NCBI GenBank assembly: GCA_963281255.1
Contig: OY725488.1
Location: 10,451,524 to 10,515,523 of the forward strand
Direction of reading: 5' to 3'
Origin: Aphrocallistes beatrix
Taxonomy: Eukaryota > Porifera > Hexactinellida > Sceptrulophora > Aphrocallistidae
Length of the DNA stretch: 64,000 nucleotides
The translations under genes were made by a program, and so were the position numbers. The notes beneath the pieces are model-generated. The model saw nothing but the letters and a program-made list of their open reading frames with translations. It did no database searches and was not told the DNA's origin. The first letter of the stretch is position 1. Every line of letters begins with the position of its first letter. Below are positions 1 to 11,387 of this stretch, in pieces.

Positions 1-215
1 TTTGTTCGGTTTAATTGAATAGAGAATATACTTTATCCAAGAAACTCTCTCTAATATATGTAATCTGAGAATACCATAGTACGTCAATGGTTTCTATAGT
101 AACCTCGGAATGTTACCTTGATTGCGTAATATGTGGAACGCAGATCTCCCATTTGTTATCATTACAAGTGATGAAATCATCTTACTACGAGATGACCTGT
201 TGGGGCAGCGGAATA
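1..215 (-). promoter_or_regulatory. 5' flank of an NHL gene whose first exon lies just left of the window
   Basis: This stretch aligns with the sequence upstream of exon 1 of the two-exon NHL gene (21868-22070) and with 14607-14810. By analogy the start codon lies about 15 bases left of position 1, so only promoter and 5' UTR are visible. It shares an X-box-like palindrome and an adjacent ACGTCA half-site with the other copies. The gene itself cannot be seen. Confidence 0.6.
90..103. promoter_or_regulatory. X-box-like palindrome, copy 1
   Basis: GTTTCTATAGTAAC, an imperfect palindrome fitting the RFX X-box form GTHNYYATRRNAAC. It follows ACGTCAATG, as in the two paralogous promoters at 14697 and 21958. 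RFX binding is inferred from the motif only. Confidence 0.4.
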
Positions 216-659
216 AGACCAACATTTAGGTAAGAATATGACCAACTAGCCTGATTCTAGGAATTAGAGCTTTTTCAGTTTGGAGCAAAGGAGCAAATTT
301 TGTATGGTTGCACTGTTTTCAATTCTAAATCAACATGTTGTTTAATAACTGTTAAAAAGTGGTCTAATTCCTAACTTTAAAAACGTTGGTCTAATTTCTA
401 CCTCTGCGTTGGTCTTATTCCATACTTGCCAACTGTCCCGTTTTTGGCGGGACGTCCTGCTTTTTTCACTCTTCTATTGAGCTAATTTTCTCGATTGTCC
501 CGCTTTTACATGAAATTTCAATTACAACTACAATTACAGTGTAATTGTAATTAATTACTAATTACACAATTATAATTGTAATTGGCCCCAACCCTGAACT
601 GTGATGCAACTATTTTTGCGCCAGGGTCTTTGCTGTATTGAATACAAATACATTTATAC
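216..659. other. Intergenic, transposon fragments
   Basis: No gene is supported. About 424-505 is a truncated copy of the GGGAC-rich MITE seen at 27224-27438 (sense reversed). About 509-595 is a piece of the AATTGTAATT-rich MITE seen complete at 54994-55510, including its terminal CCCCAACCCT-like end. Confidence 0.5.
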
Positions 660-814
660 CAGGGTTGCCGTGGGAATGAAATTCCCATTCGATCCAATTC
701 CCATAGAATTATTGTGGGAATCCCCATGAGGATTCCTACAGCAATCCTATGGGAGGACCCTGTGTGAATCCCCATAGGAATCCTATGGGGATTCCCATTC
801 CCACGGCAACCCTG
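660..814. mobile_element. hAT-like MITE, 155 bp
   Basis: Terminal inverted repeats start CAGGGTTGCCGTGGGAATG and end with its reverse complement. The flanks are ATTTATAC (652-659) and ATTTAAAC (815-822), an 8-bp target duplication with one mismatch. CAG-type termini with 8-bp duplications are the hAT signature. The interior is made of repeats of an ATTCCCAT-type motif and has no coding capacity. Confidence 0.75.
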
Positions 815-822
815 ATTTAAAC

Positions 823-1837
823 CGAAGAACTTCCTTATATATAATTTTCATTACTTATGAAGAATATTGTTTGGATAGCGCGGGCCATGATCATAGTAAA
901 CTATTACTAGATATTCTTCTGAATTTAAACTAAACTAAAAAGTTGCACTTATTTATTGAAAGCTGTGAGATACAATTAACTTTTACTTTGCAGATTAGAT
1001 CTCTCATAGAACAATTTTCAATAATAAAAATTATTCCTTGTTGCTTTTGACGCACCCTCTACAAATGTAGATAAAAATGGCTATTTCAGGATAAACGAGA
1101 AAACATCATAGACACCGAAGGTCGGGGAGCTCCCCCCATGTGTTTACTGAAATAAATACTTCATTGAAATACATATATAATTATCAGTATTGGTATTGCA
1201 ATTGCCAAGCGACCTGCATGTGAAATATAACCCAGAAATTTCCCCACAAATTTTAAACAATTATTAAGTATCAGCCCCTTGGGGGATAGGACCCATTCGC
1301 TGTCTATGACATCCTCCGAGATGTTTTTTAAGATTTGCCAGAATATAATAATTCGGATAGCATTGTCAGATGGAACAAATAAAATTTGCTAGTATTAATT
1401 GAAAGCAAATATACTTACCTTTTAGAGCTTGCTTAGAGCTTCCTGACAAGGTACTTCTTTCTCCTCAATTTCATATTTCAAGCTAGGAGTCTCCTTGTAC
1501 TCCAGAGAACAGAGTCCGTGTATTTTAGATATCGACGAGCAATTAAGAGGACACCATGAAAGGCAATATGGTTTAGCTCCAGTCCCCACTTTTGGTTTTG
1601 TATGTATCCCCTTCAACAGGATCGATCCTTTGGATGGAGAACGGGAATCGAAACGTCGGTCAAATGTCTCTCTCTGAGTTCTTGCGTCTTAAAATGGAAA
1701 GTGATCTGCTGCTGAGAAGGATTATGGAGGCTAGGTTAAATATTTGTGATAGAGAATATGGGGGAAACAACTTCACATAATGTATGCTCATTGATTAAGC
1801 TAGTGATAAAATCATTATTAAAAGTTGTGGTTCATTA
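823..1837. other. Intergenic, no gene recognised
   Basis: AT-rich sequence. The part from 1495 to 1780 is open on the plus strand in two overlapping frames of about 60 codons each, and the second has a protein-like composition (acidic and leucine-rich, with a segment MSLSEFLRLKMESDLLLRRI). No family, splice pattern or promoter could be recognised, so it is not called as a gene. Confidence 0.3.
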
Positions 1838-1912
1838 TAATAATCGTCCACTAGTGCATCCCTAGTCCAGATTTTTCAAGTAGATGGCAGGCCTTATATA
1901 CAGTAGGCTATG
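1838..1912. mobile_element. Terminal fragment of the CATAGCCTAC foldback family
   Basis: Contains the family end ATACAGTAGGCTATG preceded by the CATCCCTAGTCC block, as in the complete foldback at 47903-48962. It abuts the 3' break of the adjacent NHL pseudogene, whose reading frame runs into it and stops within it. Confidence 0.6.
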
Positions 1913-2566
1913 CATAGACCTTATTCTCATTGAAACAGATTCCACGAGGTCCATGCATCTTCTCATTAAACTGAAAAGAAAACTGGAATGAACTAGTGAA
2001 GACTTGTACACGATTGTTTCCATAATCACAAATGTAAACATTATTTGTTTGAGGATGGATAGAGATTGATCTAGGATATGTGAACACTCCAGCTTCAGTA
2101 GAAACTTTAGAACTGTGCTTGAAAGCAGTTAGAACAGGTTCTCCTTTCTTCTTGTAGTCTAATAGTCTGATGATTCTGATCCTTCCTATCTCACTCAGTC
2201 TCTCTTCCAGTGTTCCATCCCACTCCAGCTCTACACGCCTCATTCTAGTCTCAGTTGATTCCAAAATCAATTCCAGTTCTCTAATGCGGTCATTCATCAC
2301 TGCTACACTCTTCACAACAGTTTCTAGATTCTCGTTTTGTTGAACTTTCGACTTCATTGATTCCTTAATTAGATTCAGTTCCTGGATCTGTTCCCTAACT
2401 CCCTCTCCCTTGTAGCTAGCCACCAGCTGATCCAGCTCTGACAGTAGAGCAGTTTCTCTCTCATTCAGGATTTGGCGAGATTTAGAGAACTTATTATTAT
2501 CTCTGTTCTCACTCTCTCCACCTGAGAGAGGAATGGTTCATTTTCTGACTCATACAAACTTGCCAT
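1913..2566 (-). pseudogene. NHL family copy 1: frameshifted and 3'-truncated
   Basis: The ATG at 2566 begins the family N-terminus (MASLYESENEPFLSQ), followed by the coiled-coil (IRELELILESTETRM) and the start of the NHL propeller. Compared with its paralogs, one base is missing around 2502-2510 (GAGATAATAATAAG where others read GAGATAAGAGATAAG), which breaks the frame after about 25 codons. The propeller is cut off after roughly one and a half blades, at the junction with the foldback fragment. The family is like TRIM-NHL proteins without RING and B-box, presumably cytoplasmic scaffolds. No intact product is possible here unless the missing base is an assembly error. Confidence 0.85.
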
Positions 2567-2608
2567 GAAATGGAACTAACAGAACGACTAAGAGAAAGAA
2601 AATATTAC

Positions 2609-2905
2609 GGTATGGTGGAAATAGTTCGAACCAAAACTGGAAATAGTTCGACTAAGTTGAACCATTATGGAAATATTTCGACTGTCTGAGATAGGAAATA
2701 GTTCGACTTTGATAAATAGGGAAATAGTTCGACTTTATTTTGCTTAAATAGAAGATAGTTGGGAAACAGCGTGACGGAAGGAGGGGTAAAATTAATGAAA
2801 TTTGCGTTACGTAACGTTTGCGGTATGATAAAAAGTCGAACTATTTCCTAAATCCACAATTCGAACTATTTCCTTCTTGAAAAGTCGAACCATTTCCGCA
2901 TTACC
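2609..2905. mobile_element. Mutator-like MITE carrying GAAATAGTTCGA repeats
   Basis: Ends are GGTATGGTGGAAATAGTTCG and the inverted counterpart CATTTCCGCATTACC. Many copies of GAAATAGTTCGA lie inside in both orientations. The same family at 25825-25969 has a clear 9-bp target duplication; none is clear here. Confidence 0.6.
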
Positions 2906-4112
2906 ATTTGAACAGTCCCTTATGTAACACATTTTTTAATTAATGACCTCACAAGCTTCAATAAATTGCAACTCAACAGCTGATTGACCTATTATTTGAG
3001 TATAAAGTTTCCTAAAGACTATATTACCACTCATTTAAGTTTTTACTCGTACTTTCAATTGATAAAAATCACCTGCAAATCATTAAATTAATAAAAAATC
3101 GTATACCAAGGTACCAAGGTGCACATTTTAAGCTATTTAAGTGTTTTATTTCACTCGAATAGAGGATCTTGGCAGGATAGAACAAGCCAGTGCTTTCAAT
3201 ATTTAAAAAACCAAAATCATCGATTCAAACTAATTTTCAAAGGTTGTTAACTAAATTTGTAACCTGATATAATGTAATTACCCCTTAATTATAACAAGTA
3301 TATTTTATTGATAAATGAATAAATGAAACTTGAAAATGTATGAATTCGTAACTAACTATAGAAAGGTTAAATAGATAAATAGTAAGAGTATACTATAAAT
3401 AAATAAATAAATATCGATGATAAACAATGAGATATTGCTTCTTCATCTTCTGCAAGATATTAAGAAAAGATAACCTTCATGATATCGCTAATACCGTAGA
3501 CCTCTTCGTCCTCAATGCTGCCTCCATCGTTAAAACTCTCATTGTTTTGTTTGGTCATTTGTTTACTTTTGTTTACAATAGATACATAAAGTAAACAAAT
3601 CTCACAAATATGCTAGAAACTAGCTTTCAACGGTTGACATGGGGTTTTCAGGGTTGTAGATTTCGAATATCATATTTTCGAGTAAATTTGATCATCAATT
3701 AGTTTACTTTTGTTCACAATAAATACATAAAGTAAACAAATCACAAAAATGGGATAGAATCTAGCTTCCAACGGTTGACATGGGGTTTGTAGTGCTGTAG
3801 ATTTTGAATATTATATTTTCGGATCCATATGAGAAATTATTCGAATTGATCAATTTTTATTAAGTGTAGCCAATTTTAGCCAGAAATAAAAAGGTAGAGA
3901 AACCCTGCTTATAGATAGAAGCAGAACTAAAACACTTTTAAAACTAATAAAGTCTCAAGTTGTAAATAATCTTGAAAAGAAGGAACAAACAGAACAAAAT
4001 GCAGAGGGCATCAGAAAGCAATTACAAGTAAAGTAAAAATAAACAGTTAGATTTCTAAGAACATTTTGTTGAAAAACAAAGCCATTGCATTGAGGAGATC
4101 ATTGAGTAGACA
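2906..4112. other. Intergenic with two 140-bp repeat units
   Basis: No gene. 3553-3850 holds two diverged units of the repeat GTTTACTTTTGTTTACAATA...CAACGGTTGACATGGGG that is tandemly amplified at 28500-29070 and lies inside the Helitron-like elements. 3901-4112 is the 3' flank shared by NHL copies (compare 6400-6645, 7780-7935, 11170-11387), which shows that they arose by duplication including downstream DNA. Confidence 0.5.
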
Positions 4113-5343
4113 TCAGAAAAGTTGTATACAGTTAGTTGGATTCAAAGACAAGACCATTATCTTGTTATCGCTATCTAGAGCTATTCCCAATGGTCCCATG
4201 AACTCTCCTCTGTTGAGTCCTTTCGTACCAAATTTGTGCATCAGCTCTCCTCTAATTGAGAAGATAGCTACACAGTGAGAAAGAATATCTGTCATAAGGA
4301 TATTGTTCTGTTGATCTAGACGGAAGAAGAGAGGTTTAGTGAGAGGAGTTCCTTCTCCACAACGTATCATCTCTCTAACGAACTGATGCGAATAATTGAA
4401 TATACAAATACAATGATAGCCTCCCTTCAATACTACAATCTCATTCTGAGTTAGTTTGATATCTCTAGGACCATAAATATGAAGAATGAATGAGTTGAAA
4501 GTGAGATTCAAATTCAGACACTGAATACGATGATTCTTATTATCACAAACATAAATTAGATTCTTCATTGCTGATACTTCGATTCCACATGGATTATCAA
4601 ATTTAAGTACTCCTTCTTCTCCAACTGAGTGTAACAATTTCCCTTCGAAAGAATACACGTTCAGACTATTACCCATTTTCTGTGTAACATAGACCTTATT
4701 CTCACTGAAACATATTCCGAACGGTCCATTCATTTTCTCATTAAACTGAAAAAGGAACTGGAATGAATTAGTGAAGACTTGTATACGATTGCTTCCATAA
4801 TCACAAATGTAAACATCTTTTGTCTGAGGATGGATAGAGATTGATCTAGGAGAACCGAACACTCCAGCTTTTGTAGAAACAATAAAACTGCACCTACAAG
4901 CAGTTAGAACAGGTTCTCCTTTCTTCTTGTAGTCTAATAGTCCAATGATCCTGATTCTTCCTATCTCACTCAGTCTCTCTTCCAGTGTTCCATCCCACTC
5001 CAGCTCTACACGCTTCATTCTAGTCTCAGTTGATTCCAGAATCAATTCGAGTTCTCTAATGCGGTCATCCATCACTGCTACACTCTTCACAACAGTTTCT
5101 TGATTCTCGTTTCGCTGAACTTTCGATTTCATGGATTCCTTAATTAGATTCAGTTCCTTGATCTGTTCCCCCAACTCCCTCTCCCTTGTAGCTAGCCACC
5201 AGCTGATCCAGCTCTGACAGTAGAGCAGTTTCTCTCTGATTCAGGATTTGGTGAGATTTAGAGAACTTATCTCTTATCTCTGTTCTCACTCTCTCCACCT
5301 GAGAGAGGAATGGTTCACTTTCTGACTCATGCAAACTTGCCAT
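4113..5343 (-). pseudogene. NHL family copy 2: nearly complete, one frameshift
   Basis: Starts at the ATG at 5343 (MASLHESESEPFLSQVERVR), runs through a coiled-coil, then a complete NHL propeller, ending in the family terminus NPTNCIQLF. The two halves are in different frames because of one extra C near 5168-5173 (five C where other copies have CCCTA). With that base removed the protein would be about 410 residues. The propeller shows the repeated pattern of NHL blades (PRSISIHPQTKDVYICDYGS, NRIQVF). 5' flank 5344-5530 is shared with the copy at 11388. It could be a recent pseudogene, a null allele or a sequencing error in a C-run, and is the least damaged member with its own start codon. Confidence 0.85.
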
Positions 5344-6613
5344 GAAATGGAACTAATAGAATGACAAAAAAAAAGAAGCAAATATAGAGAAATAAATACT
5401 TGAATCAATATTGTACTTATGTCATGGTGATAGTGAATGCAGGGAAAGGTCGCTGGATAGACTGATAACACACTACTAGAACATATAAAATTAGTACATA
5501 TGTGACTGCGAAGTCAGCTGATTACGTAGTAACATTTTGTTATTCAGTTGGTTCTACACAAAAATCACACCTTAATACAATTTAGAAATAGGGTTAAAAC
5601 AGCTTAGACAATCGCTAAAATTGTCCTTAGAATGACCTGTTGCGGAATGATATGATGACTTATCGAAATTTTTCCAACGGATATATGTACTTTGATACCA
5701 TGTTTATATATGCTGGTAATACATTCTTAATGCCTATTCTGCATGGTTAACGATTTCAGGCTAATCGTGTATTGATCCATTCGGCTACTACTTCATCCCT
5801 AGTCCATGATTTTCAGCCTACTGTGAGGCATTATTAGAGCATGCCTAATTTCCAGGACGGGACGGGACGGGTTAAGATGCCTAATTTCGGGGACGGGATG
5901 TCGTCCCGTTCCGGAAATTAGGCATGCTCGTACGCACTAAGCCAAAGTACGTTGTATCAAGAGTACGTGATAGTGAGTTATACTGTATTTCATGTAAAAT
6001 GTGCTGGAAAACTGGATATATATCTACAGCAGTGTTGCCATATCATGAAAAAGTTCATAGATTTGACTATTTTCATGAACTTTTTCAGCTTCGTAAATTG
6101 TCATTTTATGTATTCATTATCAATTAATCTTGTCAATGTCAAACGAGTTTATATTGATAAATAACCACAACTAATACAAACACTTCAAATTATCCATATT
6201 ATGTTTATATCAACAGAATCACATGTACTATTTTTTGACAACTTGGAATATAATTTGGGTGATAATAACTTTTTACTTCTGCCATGAACATGGTAAGAAC
6301 TCTTTACCTTTGGCATGAAATTTGCAGTTAATATTTTATGGCATTAACTTGGCATGAACATTTGAAGGTATGTGGCATCAACATGCTACAGCAGAGAGGT
6401 AGAGAAACTCTGCTTTATACGTAGAAGCATAACTAAAACACTGTTAAACAAGTAAAATCTCAAATTAGAACTAATCTTGAATTGAAGGAACACACATAAT
6501 ATAATGCAGATAACAGAGAGCATCAGAAAGTAAATACGCGTAAAGTCTTGAAGATAAATAATTATATATCTAATAACATATTTGTAGAAAAACGAAGCTA
6601 TTTCAAAGAATAA
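5344..6613. other. Intergenic, several mobile-element fragments
   Basis: 5541-5838 is half of a CATAGCCTAC-type foldback element (same order as the right arm of 35064-36001). It is joined directly to a small palindromic element at 5839-5927 whose ends are GCATGCCTAATTTCC and GGAAATTAGGCATGC. About 6033-6385 is a MITE with GTTGCCATATCATG at one end and TGGCA-type motifs, related in inverted orientation to 26661-26926. No gene is seen. Confidence 0.55.
5839..5927. mobile_element. 89-bp palindromic element with CCCGTCC core
   Basis: Perfect 15-bp inverted termini GCATGCCTAATTTCC / GGAAATTAGGCATGC around tandem GGGACGGGACGG. It is too short to encode anything and is probably a MITE inserted in, or terminating, the adjacent foldback half element. 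Confidence 0.6.
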
Positions 6614-6664
6614 TATACAACTATTTTGATGTCTATTAAGAATAGACATCAAAATAGTTGTATA
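6614..6664. repeat. Perfect 24-bp inverted repeat with 3-nt loop at the 3' end of an NHL copy
   Basis: The left arm 6614-6637 and right arm 6641-6664 are exact reverse complements separated by AAG. The right arm is the conserved family tail (CAAAATAGTTGTATAC region) spanning the stop codon; the left arm is an inverted duplicate found in no other copy. A transcript of this copy would end its coding sequence in a strong hairpin. Confidence 0.9.
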
Positions 6665-7340
6665 CAGTTAGTTGGATTACTAGATAAGACGATTATTTTA
6701 TTATCATAATTCAATGCTATCCCCTTTGGCAGAATGAATTCTCCTTTGTTCCCTCCTTCTTTACCGAATTTGTGAATCAACTCTCCTCTTATTGAGAAGA
6801 TAGCAACACAGTGAGAAAGATAATCTGTCATGAGGATATTGTTCTGTTCATCTAGACAGAAGAAAAGAGGTCTGGTTAGAGGAGTTCCTTCTCCACAACG
6901 TATCATCTCTCTAACGAACTGATGCGAGTAATTGAACAGAATAACACAATGATAGCCTCCATTCAATACTACAATCTCATTTTGAGCTAGTTTGATATCT
7001 CTAGGACCACAAATATGAAAAATGAATGAGTTGAAAGTGAGATCGAAATTCAGACACTGAATACGATCATTCTTATTATCGCAAACGTATATTAGATTCG
7101 TCCTTAAAAGAGAAACTTCGAGACCACATGGGACATCAAACTCCAGTTCTTTTTCACCTTTCACTCCAACTGAGTGTAATAACCTCCCTTCAATAGAATA
7201 CACATTCAGACAATTGCTCCTATCTTGTGCAACATATACTTTATTCTCACTAAAACAAATGCCACATGGTCCATGCATTCTCTCGTTCAACTGAAAGAGG
7301 AACTGGAATGAACTAGTGAAGACTTGTACACGATTATTTC
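6649..7340 (-). pseudogene. NHL family copy 3: 5'-truncated, propeller only
   Basis: Homology to the family begins abruptly at 7340 inside the first NHL blade (NNRVQVFTSSFQFLFQ) and continues unbroken to the normal terminus NPTNCIQLF. The coiled-coil and true start are absent. The frame stays open upstream into unrelated AT-rich DNA and reaches an ATG near 7449; that extension is hydrophobic (IVVTCLLLIVLCSIQCGIAI) and could be read as a membrane anchor, but it has no counterpart in the family and is most simply chance. No other frame break is seen in the 230-residue propeller, so a novel membrane-anchored product cannot be excluded. Confidence 0.75.
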
Positions 7341-7557
7341 TAGAATAGCAAGCTAGAATAGCAATGCCACATTGTATTGAGCACAAAACAATTAGTAAAA
7401 GACAAGTTACAACGATAGAATAATATATATATCCCCAATATTTAAACATAGACAATGAAACAATGGATAACTAGTTCATGGCTGGTCTCAAAATTACATG
7501 GGACAGTGAAAGAATGGTATTCATAATTGGGTCTCAAAATCATACGCAACAGAACTA

Positions 7558-7775
7558 TATGAGGTCTAGGACTAACAGTTACAATTGATTGGACTACTAG
7601 TAGCTAGCTGCTGTAGAGATGTAGCAACAGCACTTGTATTACTAAGAACTGGGACGTGCAAAACGATATATAATCCTTCACGGTTCTTGTCAATATATTC
7701 ACACTTTCACTGCAAGGATGTGTACTGAGTGGACATTATTGATGAGATACTATGATGTGAATAAACAAAAAGTGA
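7558..7775. repeat. Duplicated intergenic block (partner 13064-13274)
   Basis: Near-identical to 13064-13274, including AGAGATGTAGCAACAGCACT and TGTGAATAAACAAAAAGTGAT. It marks duplication of NHL-gene units together with their flanks. No coding content. Confidence 0.85.
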
Positions 7776-7935
7776 TCCAATCTTGAATTGAAGGAACACA
7801 CAGAATAAAATGCAGATACCTGAGGATATCAGAAAGTAAATATGCATAAAGTCTAGGAAAATAAACGATCATATTTCTAAGAACATATTTGTTGAAATTC
7901 AATGTCATTGAAAAGAGGAGATTAGTGAGTAGACA

Positions 7936-9042
7936 TCAAAATAGTTGTATACAGTGAGCTGGATTAAGAGACAGGGCTATTATCTTGTTATCTGAATTCA
8001 GAGCTATTCCGCTTGGCTCTAAGAGCTCTCCTCTGCTCTCTCCTTCTTTACCGAATTTGTGTATCAACTCTCCTCTGATTGAGAAGATAGCTACACAGTG
8101 AGAGGTATCATCTGTCATGAGGATATTGCTCTGTTGATCTAGACAGAAGTACAGAGGTTTAGAAAGAAGAGTACCTTCTCCACAACGTATCATCTCTCTA
8201 ACGAACTGATGCGAGTAATTGAATAGAGAATACAATGATAGCCTGCCTTCAATACTACAATCTCATTCTGAGTTAGTTCGATATCTCGAGGGCCATAAAT
8301 ATGAAGAATGAATGAGTTGAAAGTGAGATCCAAATTCAGACACTGAATACGATCATTCCTATTATCACAAACGTAGATTAGATTCTTCAACACTGATACT
8401 TCGATACCACATGGGGTATCAAACTCTATTTCTTTTCCTCCTTTCTCTCCAACTGACTGTAAGAACTTCCCTTCAACAGAATACACATTCAGACAATGAC
8501 TCTTAGCTTGTGTTACGTAGACTTTATTTTCACTGAAACAGATTCCACATGGTCCATCCATTTTCTCGCTAAATTGAAAAAGGAACCGGAATGAACTAGT
8601 GAAGACTTGTACACGACTGTTTCCATAATCACAAATGTAAACATTATTTGTTTGTGGATGGATAGAGGTTGATTCAGGATTACAGAACACTCCAGCTTCA
8701 GTAGAAATATTGGAACTGTGCTTAAAAGCAGTCAGAACAGGTTGTCCTTTCTTCTTGTAGTCTAATAGTCCGATGATTCTGATTCTTCCTATCTCACTCA
8801 GTCTCTCCTCCAGTGTTCCATCCCACTCCAGCTCTACACGCCTCATTCTAGTCTCAGTTGATTCCAGAATCAATTCCAGTTCTCTAATGCGTTCATCCAT
8901 CACTGCTACACTCTTCACAACAGTTTCTTGATTCTCATTTCGTTGTACTTTTGATTTCATTGATTCTTTAATTAGATTCAGTTCCTGGATCTGTTCCCTA
9001 ACTCCATCTCCCTTGTAGCTAGCCACCAGCTGATCCAGCTCT
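7936..9042 (-). pseudogene. NHL family copy 4: 5'-truncated and frameshifted
   Basis: Family homology starts at 9042, within the LDQLVASYKG segment; the first 45 or so residues are missing and unrelated DNA follows. The coiled-coil and propeller read in one frame to about 8230, then a one-base deletion (AATAGAGAATACAATG where copy 2 has AATATACAAATACAATG) moves the last third into another frame, ending NPAHCIQLF at 7936. Both defects make this copy non-functional as annotated. Confidence 0.85.
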
Positions 9043-9568
9043 TTATTTTACGTAAAACTCTGCTGAAAAGTTCTTAATAGATACTTTTAACATTTTGATT
9101 CACTTCTCAAAATAGACCATGGTTCTTAGAAGTGGCATCAGGCTCAACCAGTGATAGCAATTATGCTGTAGTAAGGATTAATCATGGAAAGCTTCTACAA
9201 AATACTAGTCCTTACATCCGGGATTGTAAGTCCTAGCTTCTACCCTGAGCAGTTGAGTGTGTAGATTTCGAACTTTAATTAGCTATTTTCATCAGCTATT
9301 GAATTTGCCTTCATAGATAGACCCGTTTTAGTATTATTTATGGTGCAAAGCAATATGATGCCCAATTCCTTTGGGTTAGGCTGTGTATCGTCATTATTAT
9401 CACCATTGCAAAGGCAATATCCCATTGCATTCCAGGTACAGGGAATTTCCTACTAACGATTGAATAAAACAGTCAATATGATTAGGATTTCAATGTAGCT
9501 TAATTAAAGGATATTAATGAGAAAATGACTTGGACTTGCTTGCTAAGGCGCTGAACACTTCTCCACGT
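9043..9568. other. Intergenic
   Basis: AT-rich, no gene, RNA or repeat recognised. Confidence 0.4.
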
Positions 9569-10260
9569 CTACATGGACACAACAATCAGTTTGTGATTGG
9601 CTGTTAAAGTCAATCCAATTATATGCCCAAACATTCCTAGATCCAAACCAGACTTTCCTAACTTCTGAAAGAGAGTTCCCTCTTTTGTGAAGAACTTAAC
9701 TTCGTCCGTTTTGATATCATTTATAATCAGATCTCCATAACAATCCAAACAGAATACAGGATAATGGAAGGGATCGACCCATCGGGAGATTTCGAATACA
9801 GGTTTACTTAATCCACGTGGGATGATGGAACGTAGTTTGTATCTTATTTGATTGAACACCAGAATGCAGTAACGTGAGTGTAGAGGGTTGAGACTGAGTA
9901 TGAATACTTCATCTGCCGTCAGCTTAACATCACATGGGAGTATCATGGAGTAGTGGGAGATCTGTCGCTTGTAGTTTAGATCTCCATCAAGGATTTGAAT
10001 ACGATGTCTACACAAATCAGTAACAAAGACATCTCCGTTCATGGATACTGCGAGTTTTCTTACTTGGTTAGACTGTCCACACCAAATCCTATATCTTCCT
10101 TGCTTCTGATAAGATGGAGATCATCTTCTACTTTGAAATGGACCAAAATGGTTTCTCTGAAAGTGTAATATAGAGATTGTCCTGATGAATAGCAATTCCT
10201 TTTGGGTAACAAATATTTTCTTGTAAGAATTGTTTTACAATGTCGCCTGACTCTCAACTC
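9569..10260 (-). pseudogene. Decayed member of a divergent NHL family
   Basis: From 10042 to 9569 one frame encodes a 157-residue NHL segment (MNGDVFVTDLCRHRIQILDG; ... FCLDCYGDLIINDIK). Upstream, pieces in different frames continue the same protein: ENICYPKGIAIHQDNLYITL around 10235-10150, then VEDDLHLIRSKEDIGFGVDS. At least one frameshift separates them, and the C-terminus stops short of the last-blade ending seen in other families. It belongs to neither of the two main local NHL families. Confidence 0.7.
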
Positions 10261-10263
10261 ACT

Positions 10264-10437
10264 GTCTTGACAACGGAGACTTTATCATCACAGAATGTAA
10301 TAACCATCGAACACAAGTCCTCGACAGCGATAAACTACCAGCGACGCATCCTACACCACTCCTGACACATCCATATGAAGTAAAACTGACACCAGATGAA
10401 ATGCATGTCCTCATTACTAGTTCCCTCTGTCCATAAT
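10264..10437 (+). pseudogene. Inverted NHL fragment abutting the previous one
   Basis: On the opposite strand, starting four bases from the end of the minus-strand fragment, the frame from 10264 reads DNGDFIITECNNHRTQVLDS and then HPYEVKLTPDEMHVLIT before a stop. These are typical NHL blade motifs. There is no start codon, promoter or continuation. Confidence 0.6.
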
Positions 10438-11387
10438 TTCTCTTACGGCGGACACTCTTTTCACACACTTAGAGATACTGGAATGCAAGTCACGAACCTT
10501 CTCTATTGGTAGGGCCTTGGGTTAAGAATCAAGATTGGAGGACCAGTTTGGACAAATCGTATTACAACAAAAAAGATAATATTCGACAAATTATTGGGTG
10601 GGACATAAGAGACTGCATATTTCGATCAGATAATATGTAGAATTTTGATCAGAAATGTGGAATTTACATTAATTAGTGTTGAAACTCCACATTTCTGATC
10701 AAAGTTACATATTTTCTGATCAAAATATTGTCGGTCCATGGTCCTACCAATCCTACGGAACCATGCCTAAGCTCTCTTCTTCTGTCTTGATGAGCAAGAA
10801 CTTAAATGTCAGTAGTAGAGGAACTGAACAATCAAGTTAGTTTCAAAGGAAAGGTGTCTTCTTACCTCTCTAGGGGAAAGCGGGCGTAAAGTGATGTTCC
10901 TAGCAATGAATTCCTCAGTGTCTTGACGGTCTCCTGTGCCAGATCCAGGTCTACTTCTTCTCCTCCCGCATAGAAGCTTTAGCAAACTCTGATCGAATAT
11001 TATGCGCTTGTAGTTCCTATGACAGAATGATATTTCACAAAACATGATGATTTGGTCCTAATTTGATTCCAAATCCTATTATATTTCTAGGATCACCGTA
11101 TACATTATTGAGTGAAGTGTTAATAGCCGTAAGCAAGCATCCTTATAACTCATAACTACAAAAGTTTTTTAAAAACTCTGCTTAATACATAGAAGCAGAA
11201 CTAAAACAAATAAAATATCAAATTAGAGCTAATCTAGAATTGAAGGAACAAATTGAATAAAATGGAGATAACAGAGGACATCCGAAAATAAATACACGTA
11301 AAGTCTAAAGAAAATAAACAATGACGTTTCTAAGAACATATTTGGAGAAATTCATTGCCATAGAAAGAGGAGATTATTGACTAGACA
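10438..11387. other. Intergenic, shared NHL 3' flank at right
   Basis: 10865-10985 (minus) is open with a protein-like string (GGEEVDLDLAQETVKTLRNS) followed by GTAAGA, so a small exon is possible but unrecognised. 11165-11387 is the 3' flank common to the NHL copies. Otherwise nothing is seen. Confidence 0.35.

Noticed and set aside
10809-11045. 78-codon minus-strand frame
   Set aside because: Basic and Arg-rich without homology. Another frame there looks more protein-like but is too short to call.
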